A DNA stretch of 64,000 bases from Tabrizicola sp. (GTDB lineage: Bacteria; Pseudomonadota; Alphaproteobacteria; Rhodobacterales; Rhodobacteraceae): assembly GCF_030373185.1 (NCBI RefSeq), contig NZ_JAUCZH010000007.1, forward strand, positions 124,001 to 188,000, read 5' to 3'. The notes beneath the pieces are model-generated. The model ran no database searches. It had not been told where the DNA came from and saw nothing but the letters and a program-made list of their open reading frames with translations. The translations under genes and the position numbers were made by a program. Below, piece by piece: positions 36,975-46,218 of this stretch. Position 1 is the stretch's first letter, and the number at the start of each line of letters is the position of its first letter.

Positions 36975-38917
36975 GACGGACGGCACGCGACAGCGAAGAG
37001 ACATCCCGCGTCCTGAACCGCCGCACCTTGATGCTGGGTGGCGCGATGTCGGCAATGGTCGCCGTCCTTGGTGTGCGCATGCGGTATCTTCAGGTCGATC
37101 AGGCCGACGAATTCAGGCTCTTGGCCGAGGAGAACCGGATCAACATCCGCCTGATCCCGCCTGAACGCGGGTTGATCCAGGATCGCAACGGCCAGTTGAT
37201 CGCGGCCAACGAACAGAACTACCGGGTCGTGATCACGCGGGAAGCGGCAGGGGACGCCGAACTGGTGCTGCGGCGGCTGGCCGGGATCATCCCCATCACC
37301 CCCGAGGAGCTGGAACGCACGATCGAAGAGGTCAAGGCGCTGCGGGCCTTTGTCCCTGTCACGGTGGCCGAACGGCTAAGCTGGGAAGATTTCTCCAAGG
37401 TCGCGCTGAACGCACCCGCCCTGCCCGGCATCGTGCCAGAGGTGGGTCTGTCGCGGCGCTATCCCCTTGATCACGATTTTGCGCATGTTGTCGGCTATGT
37501 CGGCCCGGTCAGCGACAAGGATCTTGAGGCGCTGGAGACGCCGGACCCCTTGCTACGGATTCCGAAGTTCCAGATCGGCAAGATCGGCGTCGAGAAGTGG
37601 ATGGAAGATACCCTGCGGGGCCGCGCCGGGACCAAGCGGATCGAAGTGAACTCGGCCGGCCGCGTCATGCGCGAACTGGAACGGCAAGAGGGCGACCCCG
37701 GAACGGACATCCGGCTGACCATCGATGCCGAGGTGCAGAACTTCGCACAGGCACGTCTGGGCGATGAAAGCGCCGCAGCGGTGGTCATGGATGTGACGAA
37801 CGGGGATGTAATCTGCATCGCATCGTCGCCGTCCTTTGACCCAAACCTCTTCGTGCGCGGTATCAGCCACACCGACTACAACGCCCTGATGGAAAATGAC
37901 CACCGCCCGCTTGCCAACAAGACCGTTTCGGGGGCCTATCCCCCCGGCTCGACCTTCAAGATGGTCACCGCGCTGGCGGCACTGGAGGCGGGGGTAGCGA
38001 CACCCGATACCCGCGTCCGCTGTCCGGGCTACATCGAGTTTGGCGGGCGGCGCTTCCACTGCTGGAAGCGTGGCGGGCATGGGTCCGTCAACCTTGCGCG
38101 CAGCCTCAGTGAAAGCTGTGACGTCTACTATTATGACATCGCGCAACGCGTGGGGATCGACAAGATCGCCGAGATGGGGCGCAAGCTGGGTCTGGGGCAG
38201 CGCTTTGACATACCCATGTCGGCAATCACCGAAGGCATCATGCCGGACAAGCAGTGGAAACAGGACCGGCACAAGGCGGAATGGCGGATCGGCGATACGA
38301 TCAATGCCTCGATTGGGCAGGGATATGTACTGACTTCACCCCTGCAACTGGCGGTGATGACCGCGCGGCTGGCCACCGGGCGGGCCGTTTCCCCGCGCCT
38401 TGTGCGGACGGTGAATGATCGGGAATTGCCAGTTGTCGAGGCAGCCCCCTTGGGAATCACGGCCGAATTCCTGTCCGCGATCCAGCGCGGGATGTACGAG
38501 GTCGTGAACAGCGATCAGGGAACGGCCAAATCCAGCCGCGTTGTCGAACCGACCATGGTGATGGCTGGCAAGACCGGGACAAGCCAGGTTCGCAACATCT
38601 CGGCGGCGGAGCGTGAGGCGGGGGTGATCTCGAACGACCAGCTGCCATGGAACCGGCGGGACCACGCCCTGTTTGTCGGCTATGCGCCCTATGACGCGCC
38701 GCGTTATGCGATTGCCGTTGTGGTGGAACATGGCGGCGGCGGGTCCACCGCAGCCGCGCCGATTGCACGCGACATCCTGCTCCGCGCGTTGTCCGACGGG
38801 CTGCCACCGCTTGACGCCTACCCCGCAAGCCAGCGCGGCCGGATCGAAAGCATGCTCAACGAACTGCCGTTGCGCGACCCGGCAACCGGGGTCACCACTG
38901 TCCGGACCCGGGCGTAG
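36971..38917 (+). CDS. mrdA: Penicillin-binding protein 2 (elongation transpeptidase)
   Basis: 648 residues. An N-terminal membrane anchor (about residues 19-36) precedes the dimerisation domain and a transpeptidase domain with SxxK at S327-K330 (PPGSTFK), the S-x-D/N-type motif in SESCDVYYYD and KTG at K534-G536. It cross-links peptidoglycan in the lateral wall. The GTG start overlaps mreD by GTGA. Confidence 0.96.
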   Translation: MRRTARDSEETSRVLNRRTLMLGGAMSAMVAVLGVRMRYLQVDQADEFRLLAEENRINIRLIPPERGLIQDRNGQLIAANEQNYRVVITREAAGDAELVLRRLAGIIPITPEELERTIEEVKALRAFVPVTVAERLSWEDFSKVALNAPALPGIVPEVGLSRRYPLDHDFAHVVGYVGPVSDKDLEALETPDPLLRIPKFQIGKIGVEKWMEDTLRGRAGTKRIEVNSAGRVMRELERQEGDPGTDIRLTIDAEVQNFAQARLGDESAAAVVMDVTNGDVICIASSPSFDPNLFVRGISHTDYNALMENDHRPLANKTVSGAYPPGSTFKMVTALAALEAGVATPDTRVRCPGYIEFGGRRFHCWKRGGHGSVNLARSLSESCDVYYYDIAQRVGIDKIAEMGRKLGLGQRFDIPMSAITEGIMPDKQWKQDRHKAEWRIGDTINASIGQGYVLTSPLQLAVMTARLATGRAVSPRLVRTVNDRELPVVEAAPLGITAEFLSAIQRGMYEVVNSDQGTAKSSRVVEPTMVMAGKTGTSQVRNISAAEREAGVISNDQLPWNRRDHALFVGYAPYDAPRYAIAVVVEHGGGGSTAAAPIARDILLRALSDGLPPLDAYPASQRGRIESMLNELPLRDPATGVTTVRTRA

Positions 38918-38926
38918 GGGGGCTGG

Positions 38927-40066
38927 ATGAGCTTTCTTGAATACCGCCTCAAACAGGCACCGGCGGGGCTGCGCAAGATCCTATTCATCAACTGGCCGCT
39001 GGTGGTTCTGGTAACGGCTGTCGCTTCCGTCGGCTTCCTGATGCTCTATTCGATCGCAGGCGGCAACCTTGATACCTGGGCGCGGCCACAGATGGAACGT
39101 TTTGCGGCCGGAATGGTCCTGATGTTCATCGTCGCCATGGTGCCAATCTGGTTCTGGCGCAACATGGCGGGGCTGGCCTATCTGGTGGCCTTCATCCTTT
39201 TGCTCTTCGTCGAGTTCTTTGGCGAAGTCGGGATGGGCGCGCAGCGCTGGATCGATCTTGGCTTCATCCGGTTGCAGCCGTCAGAGATGATGAAGTTCAC
39301 CCTCGTGATGATGCTGGCGGCCTATTACGACTGGCTGGATCACAAGAAGGTCTCTCGCCCGCTTTATGTGCTGATCCCGGTGCTGCTGACGGTCGCACCA
39401 ACGGTGCTGGTGCTGATGCAGCCGAACCTTGGGACATCACTTCTGCTGTTGCTTGCGGGTGCGGCGGTGATGTTCGCGGCCGGGGTAAGCCTGTGGTATT
39501 TCGGCGCGGTTCTGGCACTGGGCGTCGGAGTCGTGGTCAGCGTCTTCACCCTGCGCGGCACCGAATGGCAGTTCCTGCATGACTACCAATACCGGCGGAT
39601 CGACACGTTTCTGGACCCGACGGCAGACCCATTGGGCGCAGGCTACAACATCATTCAGGCCAAGATCGCATTGGGCTCTGGCGGCTGGTCGGGCAAGGGT
39701 TTCATGCAAGGCACGCAAAGCCGGCTGAATTTCCTGCCCGAAAAGCATACCGACTTCATCTTCACCACTCTGGCCGAGGAATTCGGCTTCATCGGGGCGT
39801 TTTCCCTGCTTGGCCTTTACGCGCTGATCATCGGGTTCTGTCTGGTGGCGGCGTTCCAGAACCGCGACCGGTTTTCAGCCCTGCTGATCGTGGGCGTGGC
39901 GGCGAACTTCTTCTTCTACATCGCGGTGAACCTGTCGATGGTGATGGGCATGGCCCCGGTGGTGGGCGTGCCTTTGCCGCTTCTGTCTTACGGGGGGTCG
40001 GCGATGCTGGTGCTGCTGGTGGGCTTTGGGCTTGTGCAAAGTGCGCATGTCCACAGGCCGCGATGA
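38927..40066 (+). CDS. rodA: Rod-shape determining protein RodA (SEDS glycosyltransferase)
   Basis: 379 residues, about ten membrane helices. SEDS landmarks include GAQRWIDLGFIRLQPSEMMK, the catalytic-loop region FLPEKHTDFIFTTLAEEFGFIGA and VGVPLPLLSYGGSAML. It polymerises glycan strands in complex with PBP2. Nine bases separate it from mrdA. Confidence 0.96.
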   Translation: MSFLEYRLKQAPAGLRKILFINWPLVVLVTAVASVGFLMLYSIAGGNLDTWARPQMERFAAGMVLMFIVAMVPIWFWRNMAGLAYLVAFILLLFVEFFGEVGMGAQRWIDLGFIRLQPSEMMKFTLVMMLAAYYDWLDHKKVSRPLYVLIPVLLTVAPTVLVLMQPNLGTSLLLLLAGAAVMFAAGVSLWYFGAVLALGVGVVVSVFTLRGTEWQFLHDYQYRRIDTFLDPTADPLGAGYNIIQAKIALGSGGWSGKGFMQGTQSRLNFLPEKHTDFIFTTLAEEFGFIGAFSLLGLYALIIGFCLVAAFQNRDRFSALLIVGVAANFFFYIAVNLSMVMGMAPVVGVPLPLLSYGGSAMLVLLVGFGLVQSAHVHRPR

Positions 40067-40083
40067 TCAGACAAGGGTAGAAC

Positions 40084-40998
40084 ATGACAACGGTCCTTTT
40101 CGCGGCGCCAAGCCTTTGGCCCGAATATCAGGCGGAATTGCCAAAGGCGCTGGCCGAGGCGGGGGTGCAGGCCAAGGTGGTGATCGATGCCGCGCCAGAG
40201 GTGGTGGATTACATCGTCTATGCCCCCTCCTCGCCCTTGCAGGATTTCACGGCCTACCACCGCACCAAGGCTGTTCTAAGCCTTTGGGCCGGGGTGGAGC
40301 GCGTGGTCGGCAACAAGACCCTGACCCAGCCACTGTGCCGGATGGTCGATCCCGGCCTGACCGAAGGCATGGTGGAATGGGTGGTCGGTCACGCCTTGCG
40401 GCATCATCTGGGGATGGACCGGCATATCGTGAATCCCGGCCATGTCTGGGATCCGACCTGCCCGCCCCTGGCGCGCGAACACCCGGTGGCGGTCTTGGGC
40501 ATGGGGGCGCTCGGGGCGGCCTGCGCGGCCGCGCTTCGGGCGCTCAACTTTCCGGTGACGGGGTGGAGCCGGACCGAAAAGCCCGGCTGCCTGCATGGAG
40601 AAGACGGGCTGCGTCAGGCGCTGGCTTCGGCGCAGATCGTGGTTCTGCTGCTGCCAAAGACGCCCGAGACGGAAAACCTGCTGAACGGCGAACGGCTGGC
40701 GCTGTTGCCACAAGGGGCGGTGATCCTGAACCCGGGGCGTGGGGCCTTGATCGACGATGGCGCGCTGTTGGCGGCACTGAATGCGGGGCATGTCGGCCAT
40801 GCCACACTGGACGTGTTCCGGGTGGAGCCCTTGCCAGCCGATCACCCCTTCTGGACCCACCCACGCGTGACAGTGACACCACATATCGCCGCCGACACCC
40901 GCGCATATTCGGCCGCACGGGTGATCGCCGAGAACATCCGCCGCGGCGAGACCGGTGAGCCGTTTCTGCATCTGGTCGACCGGGCGCGCGGCTACTGA
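40084..40998 (+). CDS. ghrA: Glyoxylate/hydroxypyruvate reductase A-type
   Basis: 304 residues. The Rossmann site is VAVLGMGALGAACAAAL, and the signature ILNPGRGALIDDGALLAAL plus DVFRVEPLPADHPFW (catalytic E) and HIAADTR (catalytic H) match GhrA-like D-2-hydroxyacid dehydrogenases. It reduces glyoxylate and hydroxypyruvate with NADPH. It starts 17 bases after rodA, so some readthrough from the elongation operon is likely. Confidence 0.9.
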   Translation: MTTVLFAAPSLWPEYQAELPKALAEAGVQAKVVIDAAPEVVDYIVYAPSSPLQDFTAYHRTKAVLSLWAGVERVVGNKTLTQPLCRMVDPGLTEGMVEWVVGHALRHHLGMDRHIVNPGHVWDPTCPPLAREHPVAVLGMGALGAACAAALRALNFPVTGWSRTEKPGCLHGEDGLRQALASAQIVVLLLPKTPETENLLNGERLALLPQGAVILNPGRGALIDDGALLAALNAGHVGHATLDVFRVEPLPADHPFWTHPRVTVTPHIAADTRAYSAARVIAENIRRGETGEPFLHLVDRARGY

Positions 40999-41068
40999 CA
41001 TCCAGAGGTCGGGAACGGAACAGCCTGAGCCCTGCCCCCGTGCAAGCAATAGCTGAACGGAGGGCAAA

Positions 41069-41974
41069 ATGCGTTATGGGCAAGGTGTTGCCTTGGTTCT
41101 GGCGGCGGGCAGCCTTTGGTCGCTGATGGGCCTTGGCTTGCGGCAGATCGAGGATGCCTCGGTCTGGGCTATCCTGTTCTGGCGGTCGCTTGGCATGGTG
41201 CCGGTTCTATGGCTTTTCATCCATGTCACCTCTGACGGCCGACCGATTGCGGCGATACGTTCTGTGGGAATTGCCGGCGCGGTGGGGGGCTTCGGCCTTG
41301 TCTTCGCCTTTGCCGGCGCGATCTATGCGATCCAGACCACCACCATAGCCAATGCGGTGTTCCTGTTCACCGCCTCGCCCTTTGTCGCGGCAATCTTCGG
41401 CTGGATCCTTTTGGGTGAACGGGTGAAGCCATGGACCTGGGCGGCGATCGGGCTGGCGGTCTTTGGCATGTATCTGATGGTGCGCGAAGGGCTGGCGATG
41501 GGGGCGCTTGCAGGGAACATCGCGGCGCTACTTTCGGCAGTGGGGTTCGGGGCGTTCTCGGTCGCGCTGCGCTGGGGGAAGGTGAAACAGATGTTGCCGG
41601 TGTCGATGCTTGGGGGGGTATTCTCGGCCGGTGTCGCGGCCGGCGTTCTGGCCGCACAGGGCGCACCAATCGTTGTCTCGGGCTGGGATATCGGCATCTC
41701 CATGAGCATCGGTGCGCTGATCGTTGCGCTGGGCATGGTGATGTACACGCTGGGCAGCAGGGTCATTCCGGCAGCGGAACTGACGCTCTTGTCGCTGATC
41801 GAGGTGCTGCTGGCACCTATGTGGGTCTTTGTGGTCCTTGGCGAGACGGCAAGCCCCGCAACCTTCGTTGGCGGCGGGGTGCTGCTGGCGGCCGTCGCGC
41901 TGAATGCGGTGATGGGCGCGCGGTCACAGATGGCGGAAGGGGTTGCGAACCGGGCCCGACCTGTGAATGAATGA
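41069..41974 (+). CDS. EamA/DMT-family transporter
   Basis: 301 residues with ten hydrophobic segments in two repeated halves, each ending in the EamA pattern (FTASPFVAAIFGWILLGERV in the first; LLSLIEVLLAPMWVFVVLGE in the second). It probably exports amino acids or other small metabolites. GGAGGG precedes the ATG. It lies 70 bases after ghrA and 192 before the glutamine-synthetase-like gene. Confidence 0.9.
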   Translation: MRYGQGVALVLAAGSLWSLMGLGLRQIEDASVWAILFWRSLGMVPVLWLFIHVTSDGRPIAAIRSVGIAGAVGGFGLVFAFAGAIYAIQTTTIANAVFLFTASPFVAAIFGWILLGERVKPWTWAAIGLAVFGMYLMVREGLAMGALAGNIAALLSAVGFGAFSVALRWGKVKQMLPVSMLGGVFSAGVAAGVLAAQGAPIVVSGWDIGISMSIGALIVALGMVMYTLGSRVIPAAELTLLSLIEVLLAPMWVFVVLGETASPATFVGGGVLLAAVALNAVMGARSQMAEGVANRARPVNE

Positions 41975-42166
41975 TCAAATTCACGGGTCGTTACCTGTGG
42001 TTTGGGGAGAACGTCAGGATGCGGTCTGATCCGCAAGACACCAGCCGTGGTCCATGCTGGCCACGCAAGCCCGAGTTTGGCGGCGGAGAGGGGTATTTCC
42101 CATCCGCCACGCCACCGGGAACATGCGGTTCCTGACACCACATCTGATATTTGAAAGAGGCAACAC

Positions 42167-43531
42167 ATGCCCGGCAACATGACGCTTGAAGACCTTAAGT
42201 CCGCTGTGAAACGCGGCGACATCGACACCGTTCTGGTGGCCGGCATCGACATGCAGGGCCGCCTGATGGGCAAACGCTTTCACGCGCAGTTCTTCGTCGA
42301 TGGCGGTTGGGAAGAAACCCACTGCTGCAACTACCTTCTGACCGTGGACATGGAGATGACCACCGTTCAGGGCTACAAATCCTCAAGCTGGCAGACCGGA
42401 TATGGCGACTATATCCTGAAGCCCGACATGGCGACGCTGCGCCTGATCCCGTGGCTGCCGGGGACGGCGCTGGTTCTGGGTGACACGCTGGATCACCACC
42501 ACCATGAGGTTCCCCATTCCCCCCGCGCGATGCTGAAACGTCAGGTGGCACGGGCGCGGGCCTTGGGCTTCGAGCCAATGATGGCGACGGAGCTGGAGTT
42601 CTACCTGTTTGAAAACAGCTACGAAAACCTTCGCGACGGTGGCCTTGCCGCGCTGAAGCCCGTCAGCGCCTATAACGAGGATTACCACATCTTCCAGACC
42701 ACCAAGGAAGAAGACGTGATGCGCGCGATCCGCAACGGCCTTTATGGCGCTGGCATCCCGGTGGAAAACTCCAAGGGTGAGGCGGACGCAGGTCAGGAAG
42801 AGGTGAACTACCGCTATTCCGACGCGCTGGATGCCGCCGACAACCATGTGATCGTCAAGAACGGCATCAAGGAAATCGCCTGGACCAAGGGCAAGTCGGT
42901 GACCTTCATGGCCAAATATGACCATAGGAAGGCCGGGTCTTCCAGCCACATCCACCAAAGCCTTTGGACCAAGGACGGCAAGCCCGTGTTTGCCGACAAG
43001 GGCGACACGCACGGCATGTCCCAGACGATGAAGCATTACATGGCCGGGCAGCTTGTCCACGCGCAAGAGTTGACGGCATTCCTTGCGCCATATGTAAACA
43101 GCTACAAGCGCTTTACCGTGGGCATGTTCGCCCCGACGAAAGCGGTATGGAGCGCGGACAACCGCACCGCGGGCTTCCGCGTCTGCGGCGTCCATTCCAA
43201 GGCCGTGCGCGTCGAATGCCGCATCCCCGGCAGCGACGTGAACCCCTACCTTGCCTGTGCCGCCCTTCTGGCGGCGGGTCTGGCGGGGATCGAGGGCAAG
43301 ATGGAACTGGAACCGGAAATGTCCGGCGACATGTACAATACCGACGGCATCCGCGAGATTCCGCACAACCTGCGCGATGCCGCGGCGCTCTTGCACGGCT
43401 CAAAGATGCTGCGGGCGGCCTTTGGCGACGACGTGGTCGACCACTATCACCACGCCGCCCAGTGGGAGATCGCCGAGACCGACCGCGTCGTCACCGATTT
43501 TGAACGCGAGCGACTGCTGGAACGGGCTTGA
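42167..43531 (+). CDS. Glutamine-synthetase-family gamma-glutamyl-amine ligase
   Basis: 454 residues. The GS fold is clear: GIDMQGRLMGKRF near the N-terminus, ATELEFYLFENSYE (metal glutamates), KGEADAGQEEVNY, HRKAGSSSHIHQSLW and NRTAGFRVCG with VECRIPGSDVNPYLACAALLAAG. The family branch is the one that joins glutamate to amines (PuuA, IpuC, GMAS relatives) rather than housekeeping GlnA. With ALDH, iron ADH and FAD oxidase genes following, a role in gamma-glutamylated amine or amino-alcohol breakdown is likely. The amine is unknown. Confidence 0.85.
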   Translation: MPGNMTLEDLKSAVKRGDIDTVLVAGIDMQGRLMGKRFHAQFFVDGGWEETHCCNYLLTVDMEMTTVQGYKSSSWQTGYGDYILKPDMATLRLIPWLPGTALVLGDTLDHHHHEVPHSPRAMLKRQVARARALGFEPMMATELEFYLFENSYENLRDGGLAALKPVSAYNEDYHIFQTTKEEDVMRAIRNGLYGAGIPVENSKGEADAGQEEVNYRYSDALDAADNHVIVKNGIKEIAWTKGKSVTFMAKYDHRKAGSSSHIHQSLWTKDGKPVFADKGDTHGMSQTMKHYMAGQLVHAQELTAFLAPYVNSYKRFTVGMFAPTKAVWSADNRTAGFRVCGVHSKAVRVECRIPGSDVNPYLACAALLAAGLAGIEGKMELEPEMSGDMYNTDGIREIPHNLRDAAALLHGSKMLRAAFGDDVVDHYHHAAQWEIAETDRVVTDFERERLLERA

Positions 43532-43545
43532 ACGGGCGCGAGACT

Positions 43546-43603
43546 GTAGGTTGGGGCCTGCGTCCCGACTCTTTTCTGAATGTCGGGGCAGGCCCCGACC
43601 TAC
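43546..43603. repeat. Long inverted repeat between GS-like and ALDH genes
   Basis: Left part 43546-43569 (GTAGGTTGGGGCCTGC then TCCCGAC) and right part 43582-43603 (GTCGGGGCAGGCCCCGACCTAC) fold into a very stable hairpin with a few mismatches. The ALDH ribosome site follows within a few bases. The motif resembles mobile REP-like palindromes of the GTAGGTCGGGGC type that I recall from several proteobacteria. In RNA it could stabilise the upstream message or cut readthrough. Confidence 0.7.
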
Positions 43604-43612
43604 GAGGACCAA

Positions 43613-44992
43613 ATGAAACCGATCGAACTGATTTCCCCCGTTGATGGCTCTGTCTACGCCACGCGCACCCCTCTGACCCCCGACGCGGCAAAGGCCGCCG
43701 TCGCCCGCGCCAAGGCCGCACAGAAGGGCTGGGCCGCCCGCCCGCTGGAAGACCGCATCGCGCTGGTCAAGGCCGGGGTGGCCCGCCTGAACGAGATGAA
43801 GGACGTGGTGGTCGAGGAAACCGCCTGGCAGATGGGCCGCCCCACCCGCTTTGGCGGCGAATTCGGCGGCGTGAACGCCCGCACCGAATACATGTCGGAC
43901 ATTGCCGCCACGACCCTTGCCCCGCAGATGGTCGAAGACAGCGACCACTTCCGCCGCTACATTGCGCGTGATCCGGTCGGCGTCGTCTTCATCGTCGCCC
44001 CGTGGAACTATCCCTACCTGACCACGATCAACACGCTGGTCCCGGCTCTGATCGCCGGGAATACGGTGATCCTGAAGCATGCCAGCCAGACCATGCTGGT
44101 CGGCGAGCGTCTGGCCGAGGCGTTCCATGCCGCTGGCGTGCCAGAGGATGTCTTCCAGAATGTCGTCCTTGATCACGTCACGACCGAAGCGCTGATCGCC
44201 GCGCGGTCCTTCGGGTTTGTGAACTTTACCGGTTCCGTCGCGGGCGGACAGGCGATGGAACGCGCCGCCGCCGGCACCTTTACCCCCCTGGGGTTGGAGC
44301 TTGGTGGCAAAGACCCCGGCTATGTCCGCGCCGATGCAAACCTTGACGCGGCGGTCGATACGCTGATGGACGGGGCGATGTATAACGCGGGCCAATGCTG
44401 CTGTGGGATCGAGCGGATCTATGTCCATGAAGGCCTTTACGACGCCTTCGTCGAAAAAGCCGTGGCATGGGTTAAGACGCTGAAGCTGGGCAACCCTTTT
44501 GACCCCGAAAGCACGCTTGGCCCTATGGCCAACAAGCGCTTTGCCAAGGTCGTGCGCGACCAGATCGCCGAGGCGGTTGCCAAGGGGGCCAAGCCCTTGA
44601 TCGACCCGACCCTCTTTCCGGCAGATGATGGCGGCGCTTATCTTGCACCGCAAGTGCTTGTGAACGTTGACCATTCCATGCGCGTCATGACCGAGGAATC
44701 CTTCGGCCCCGTCGTCGGCATCATGAAGGTCAAGGACGATGCCGAAGCGTTGCGGCTGATGAACGATTCGCCCTATGGCCTGACCGCAAGCATCTGGACG
44801 CAGGATTACGACACCGCTGAAAAGCTCGGGCAGCAGGTCGAAACCGGCACCGTCTTCATGAACCGCGCCGACTATCTTGACCCGGCGCTCTGCTGGACCG
44901 GCTGCAAGGACACCGGTCGCGGCGGCTCGCTTTCCTACCTCGGGTTCCATTCGGTGACCCGGCCGAAATCCTATCATCTGAAGAAGGTCTGA
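43613..44992 (+). CDS. NAD(P)-dependent aldehyde dehydrogenase
   Basis: 459 residues. The cofactor loop is VFIVAPWNYPYLTTINTLVPALIAGN, the catalytic glutamate is in LGLELGGKDPGYV and the nucleophile is within NAGQCCCGIERIYV. EESFGPVVGIMKV is the C-terminal signature. GAGGA stands six bases before the ATG at 43613, favouring it over 43580, which falls inside the inverted repeat. It probably oxidises the aldehyde made by the neighbouring iron ADH or an amine oxidase. Confidence 0.93.
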   Translation: MKPIELISPVDGSVYATRTPLTPDAAKAAVARAKAAQKGWAARPLEDRIALVKAGVARLNEMKDVVVEETAWQMGRPTRFGGEFGGVNARTEYMSDIAATTLAPQMVEDSDHFRRYIARDPVGVVFIVAPWNYPYLTTINTLVPALIAGNTVILKHASQTMLVGERLAEAFHAAGVPEDVFQNVVLDHVTTEALIAARSFGFVNFTGSVAGGQAMERAAAGTFTPLGLELGGKDPGYVRADANLDAAVDTLMDGAMYNAGQCCCGIERIYVHEGLYDAFVEKAVAWVKTLKLGNPFDPESTLGPMANKRFAKVVRDQIAEAVAKGAKPLIDPTLFPADDGGAYLAPQVLVNVDHSMRVMTEESFGPVVGIMKVKDDAEALRLMNDSPYGLTASIWTQDYDTAEKLGQQVETGTVFMNRADYLDPALCWTGCKDTGRGGSLSYLGFHSVTRPKSYHLKKV

Positions 44993-44996
44993 CCCC

Positions 44997-46166
44997 ATGG
45001 CAACCGCCAGCCACTCTGTTCCCAGCCGCAACTGGTCCTACCCCACCGCCATCAAGTTCGGCGTCGGCCGGATCGCCGAACTGGCCGACCACGCCGCCAG
45101 CGCCGGGCTGAAAAAGCCTCTGCTGGTCACCGACAAGGCGCTGGCCAGTCTGCCGATCACCGCCACAGCTCTGGATGTGCTGGACGCTGCGGGCATGGGC
45201 CGGGCCGTGTTCTCGGACGTGGACCCGAACCCGAACGAGGCGAACATGACCGCCGGGATCGCGGTCTACCTTGCCGGTGGTCATGACGGGGTGATCTGCT
45301 TTGGCGGCGGCTCTGCGCTCGACCTTGGCAAGATGATCGCCCTGATGGCGCATCAGCGCAAAGACCTGAGCGTCTGGGATCTGGAGGATATCGACGACTG
45401 GTATACCCGCGCCGATGCAGGCAGGATCGCCCCGATCATCGCGGTGCCGACCACGGCCGGGACCGGCAGCGAAGTTGGCCGGGCGGGCGTGCTGACCAAC
45501 AGCGAAACCCACAAGAAGAAGATCATCTTCCACCCCAAGCTGATGCCCGCTGTCACCATCTGCGACCCGGCGCTGACCGTGGGGATGCCGAAGTTCATCA
45601 CCGCAGGCACCGGCATGGACGCGCTGGCGCATTGCCTTGAGGCCTATAGCTCCCCCTTCTACCACCCGATGTCCCAGGGTATCGCGCTGGAAGGCATGCG
45701 GCTGGTCTTTGAAAACCTGCCGCGCGTCTATGGCACCCCCGATGACCTTGACGCCCGCGCGCATATGATGTCGGCGGCAGCGATGGGCGCGGTTGCGTTC
45801 CAGAAGGGGCTGGGCGCGATCCATTCCCTGTCGCATCCCGTCGGCGCGGTTTACGGCACCCACCACGGCACCACCAACGCCGTCGTCATGCCGATGGTTC
45901 TTGATTTCAACCGCCCCGCCATCGAGACGCGGATCGAGGCAGCGGCGGCCTACCTTGGCATCAAGGGCGGCTTTGACGGGTTCCGTGACCGTATCATGCA
46001 GCTTCGCAAGATGCTGGCGATCCCGGAAAACCTGACGGCGATGGGGGTGAAGGCATCCGATCTGGACATGCTGACCGACATGGCGCTGGAAGACCCGTCC
46101 TGCGGCGGCAACCCGGTGGCGATGACGCGCGACAACACCCGCGCGCTCTATCAGGCCTGCATCTAA
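44997..46166 (+). CDS. Iron-containing alcohol dehydrogenase
   Basis: 389 residues. NAD-binding FGGGSALDLGKMIAL, PTTAGTGSEVGR and the metal histidine segments (GMDALAHCLEAYSS and LGAIHSLSHPVGAVYGTHHGTTNAV) are intact. It begins four bases after the ALDH stop. In the Ipu pathway of isopropylamine breakdown an alcohol dehydrogenase and ALDH act on a glutamylated amino alcohol; the same pairing with a GS-like ligase is seen here. Confidence 0.93.
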   Translation: MATASHSVPSRNWSYPTAIKFGVGRIAELADHAASAGLKKPLLVTDKALASLPITATALDVLDAAGMGRAVFSDVDPNPNEANMTAGIAVYLAGGHDGVICFGGGSALDLGKMIALMAHQRKDLSVWDLEDIDDWYTRADAGRIAPIIAVPTTAGTGSEVGRAGVLTNSETHKKKIIFHPKLMPAVTICDPALTVGMPKFITAGTGMDALAHCLEAYSSPFYHPMSQGIALEGMRLVFENLPRVYGTPDDLDARAHMMSAAAMGAVAFQKGLGAIHSLSHPVGAVYGTHHGTTNAVVMPMVLDFNRPAIETRIEAAAAYLGIKGGFDGFRDRIMQLRKMLAIPENLTAMGVKASDLDMLTDMALEDPSCGGNPVAMTRDNTRALYQACI

Positions 46167-46218
46167 GGGCCAGCGCCCGCCACACCCATCAGTGCGGCGG
46201 GCGAATCGGAGTAGGTGA

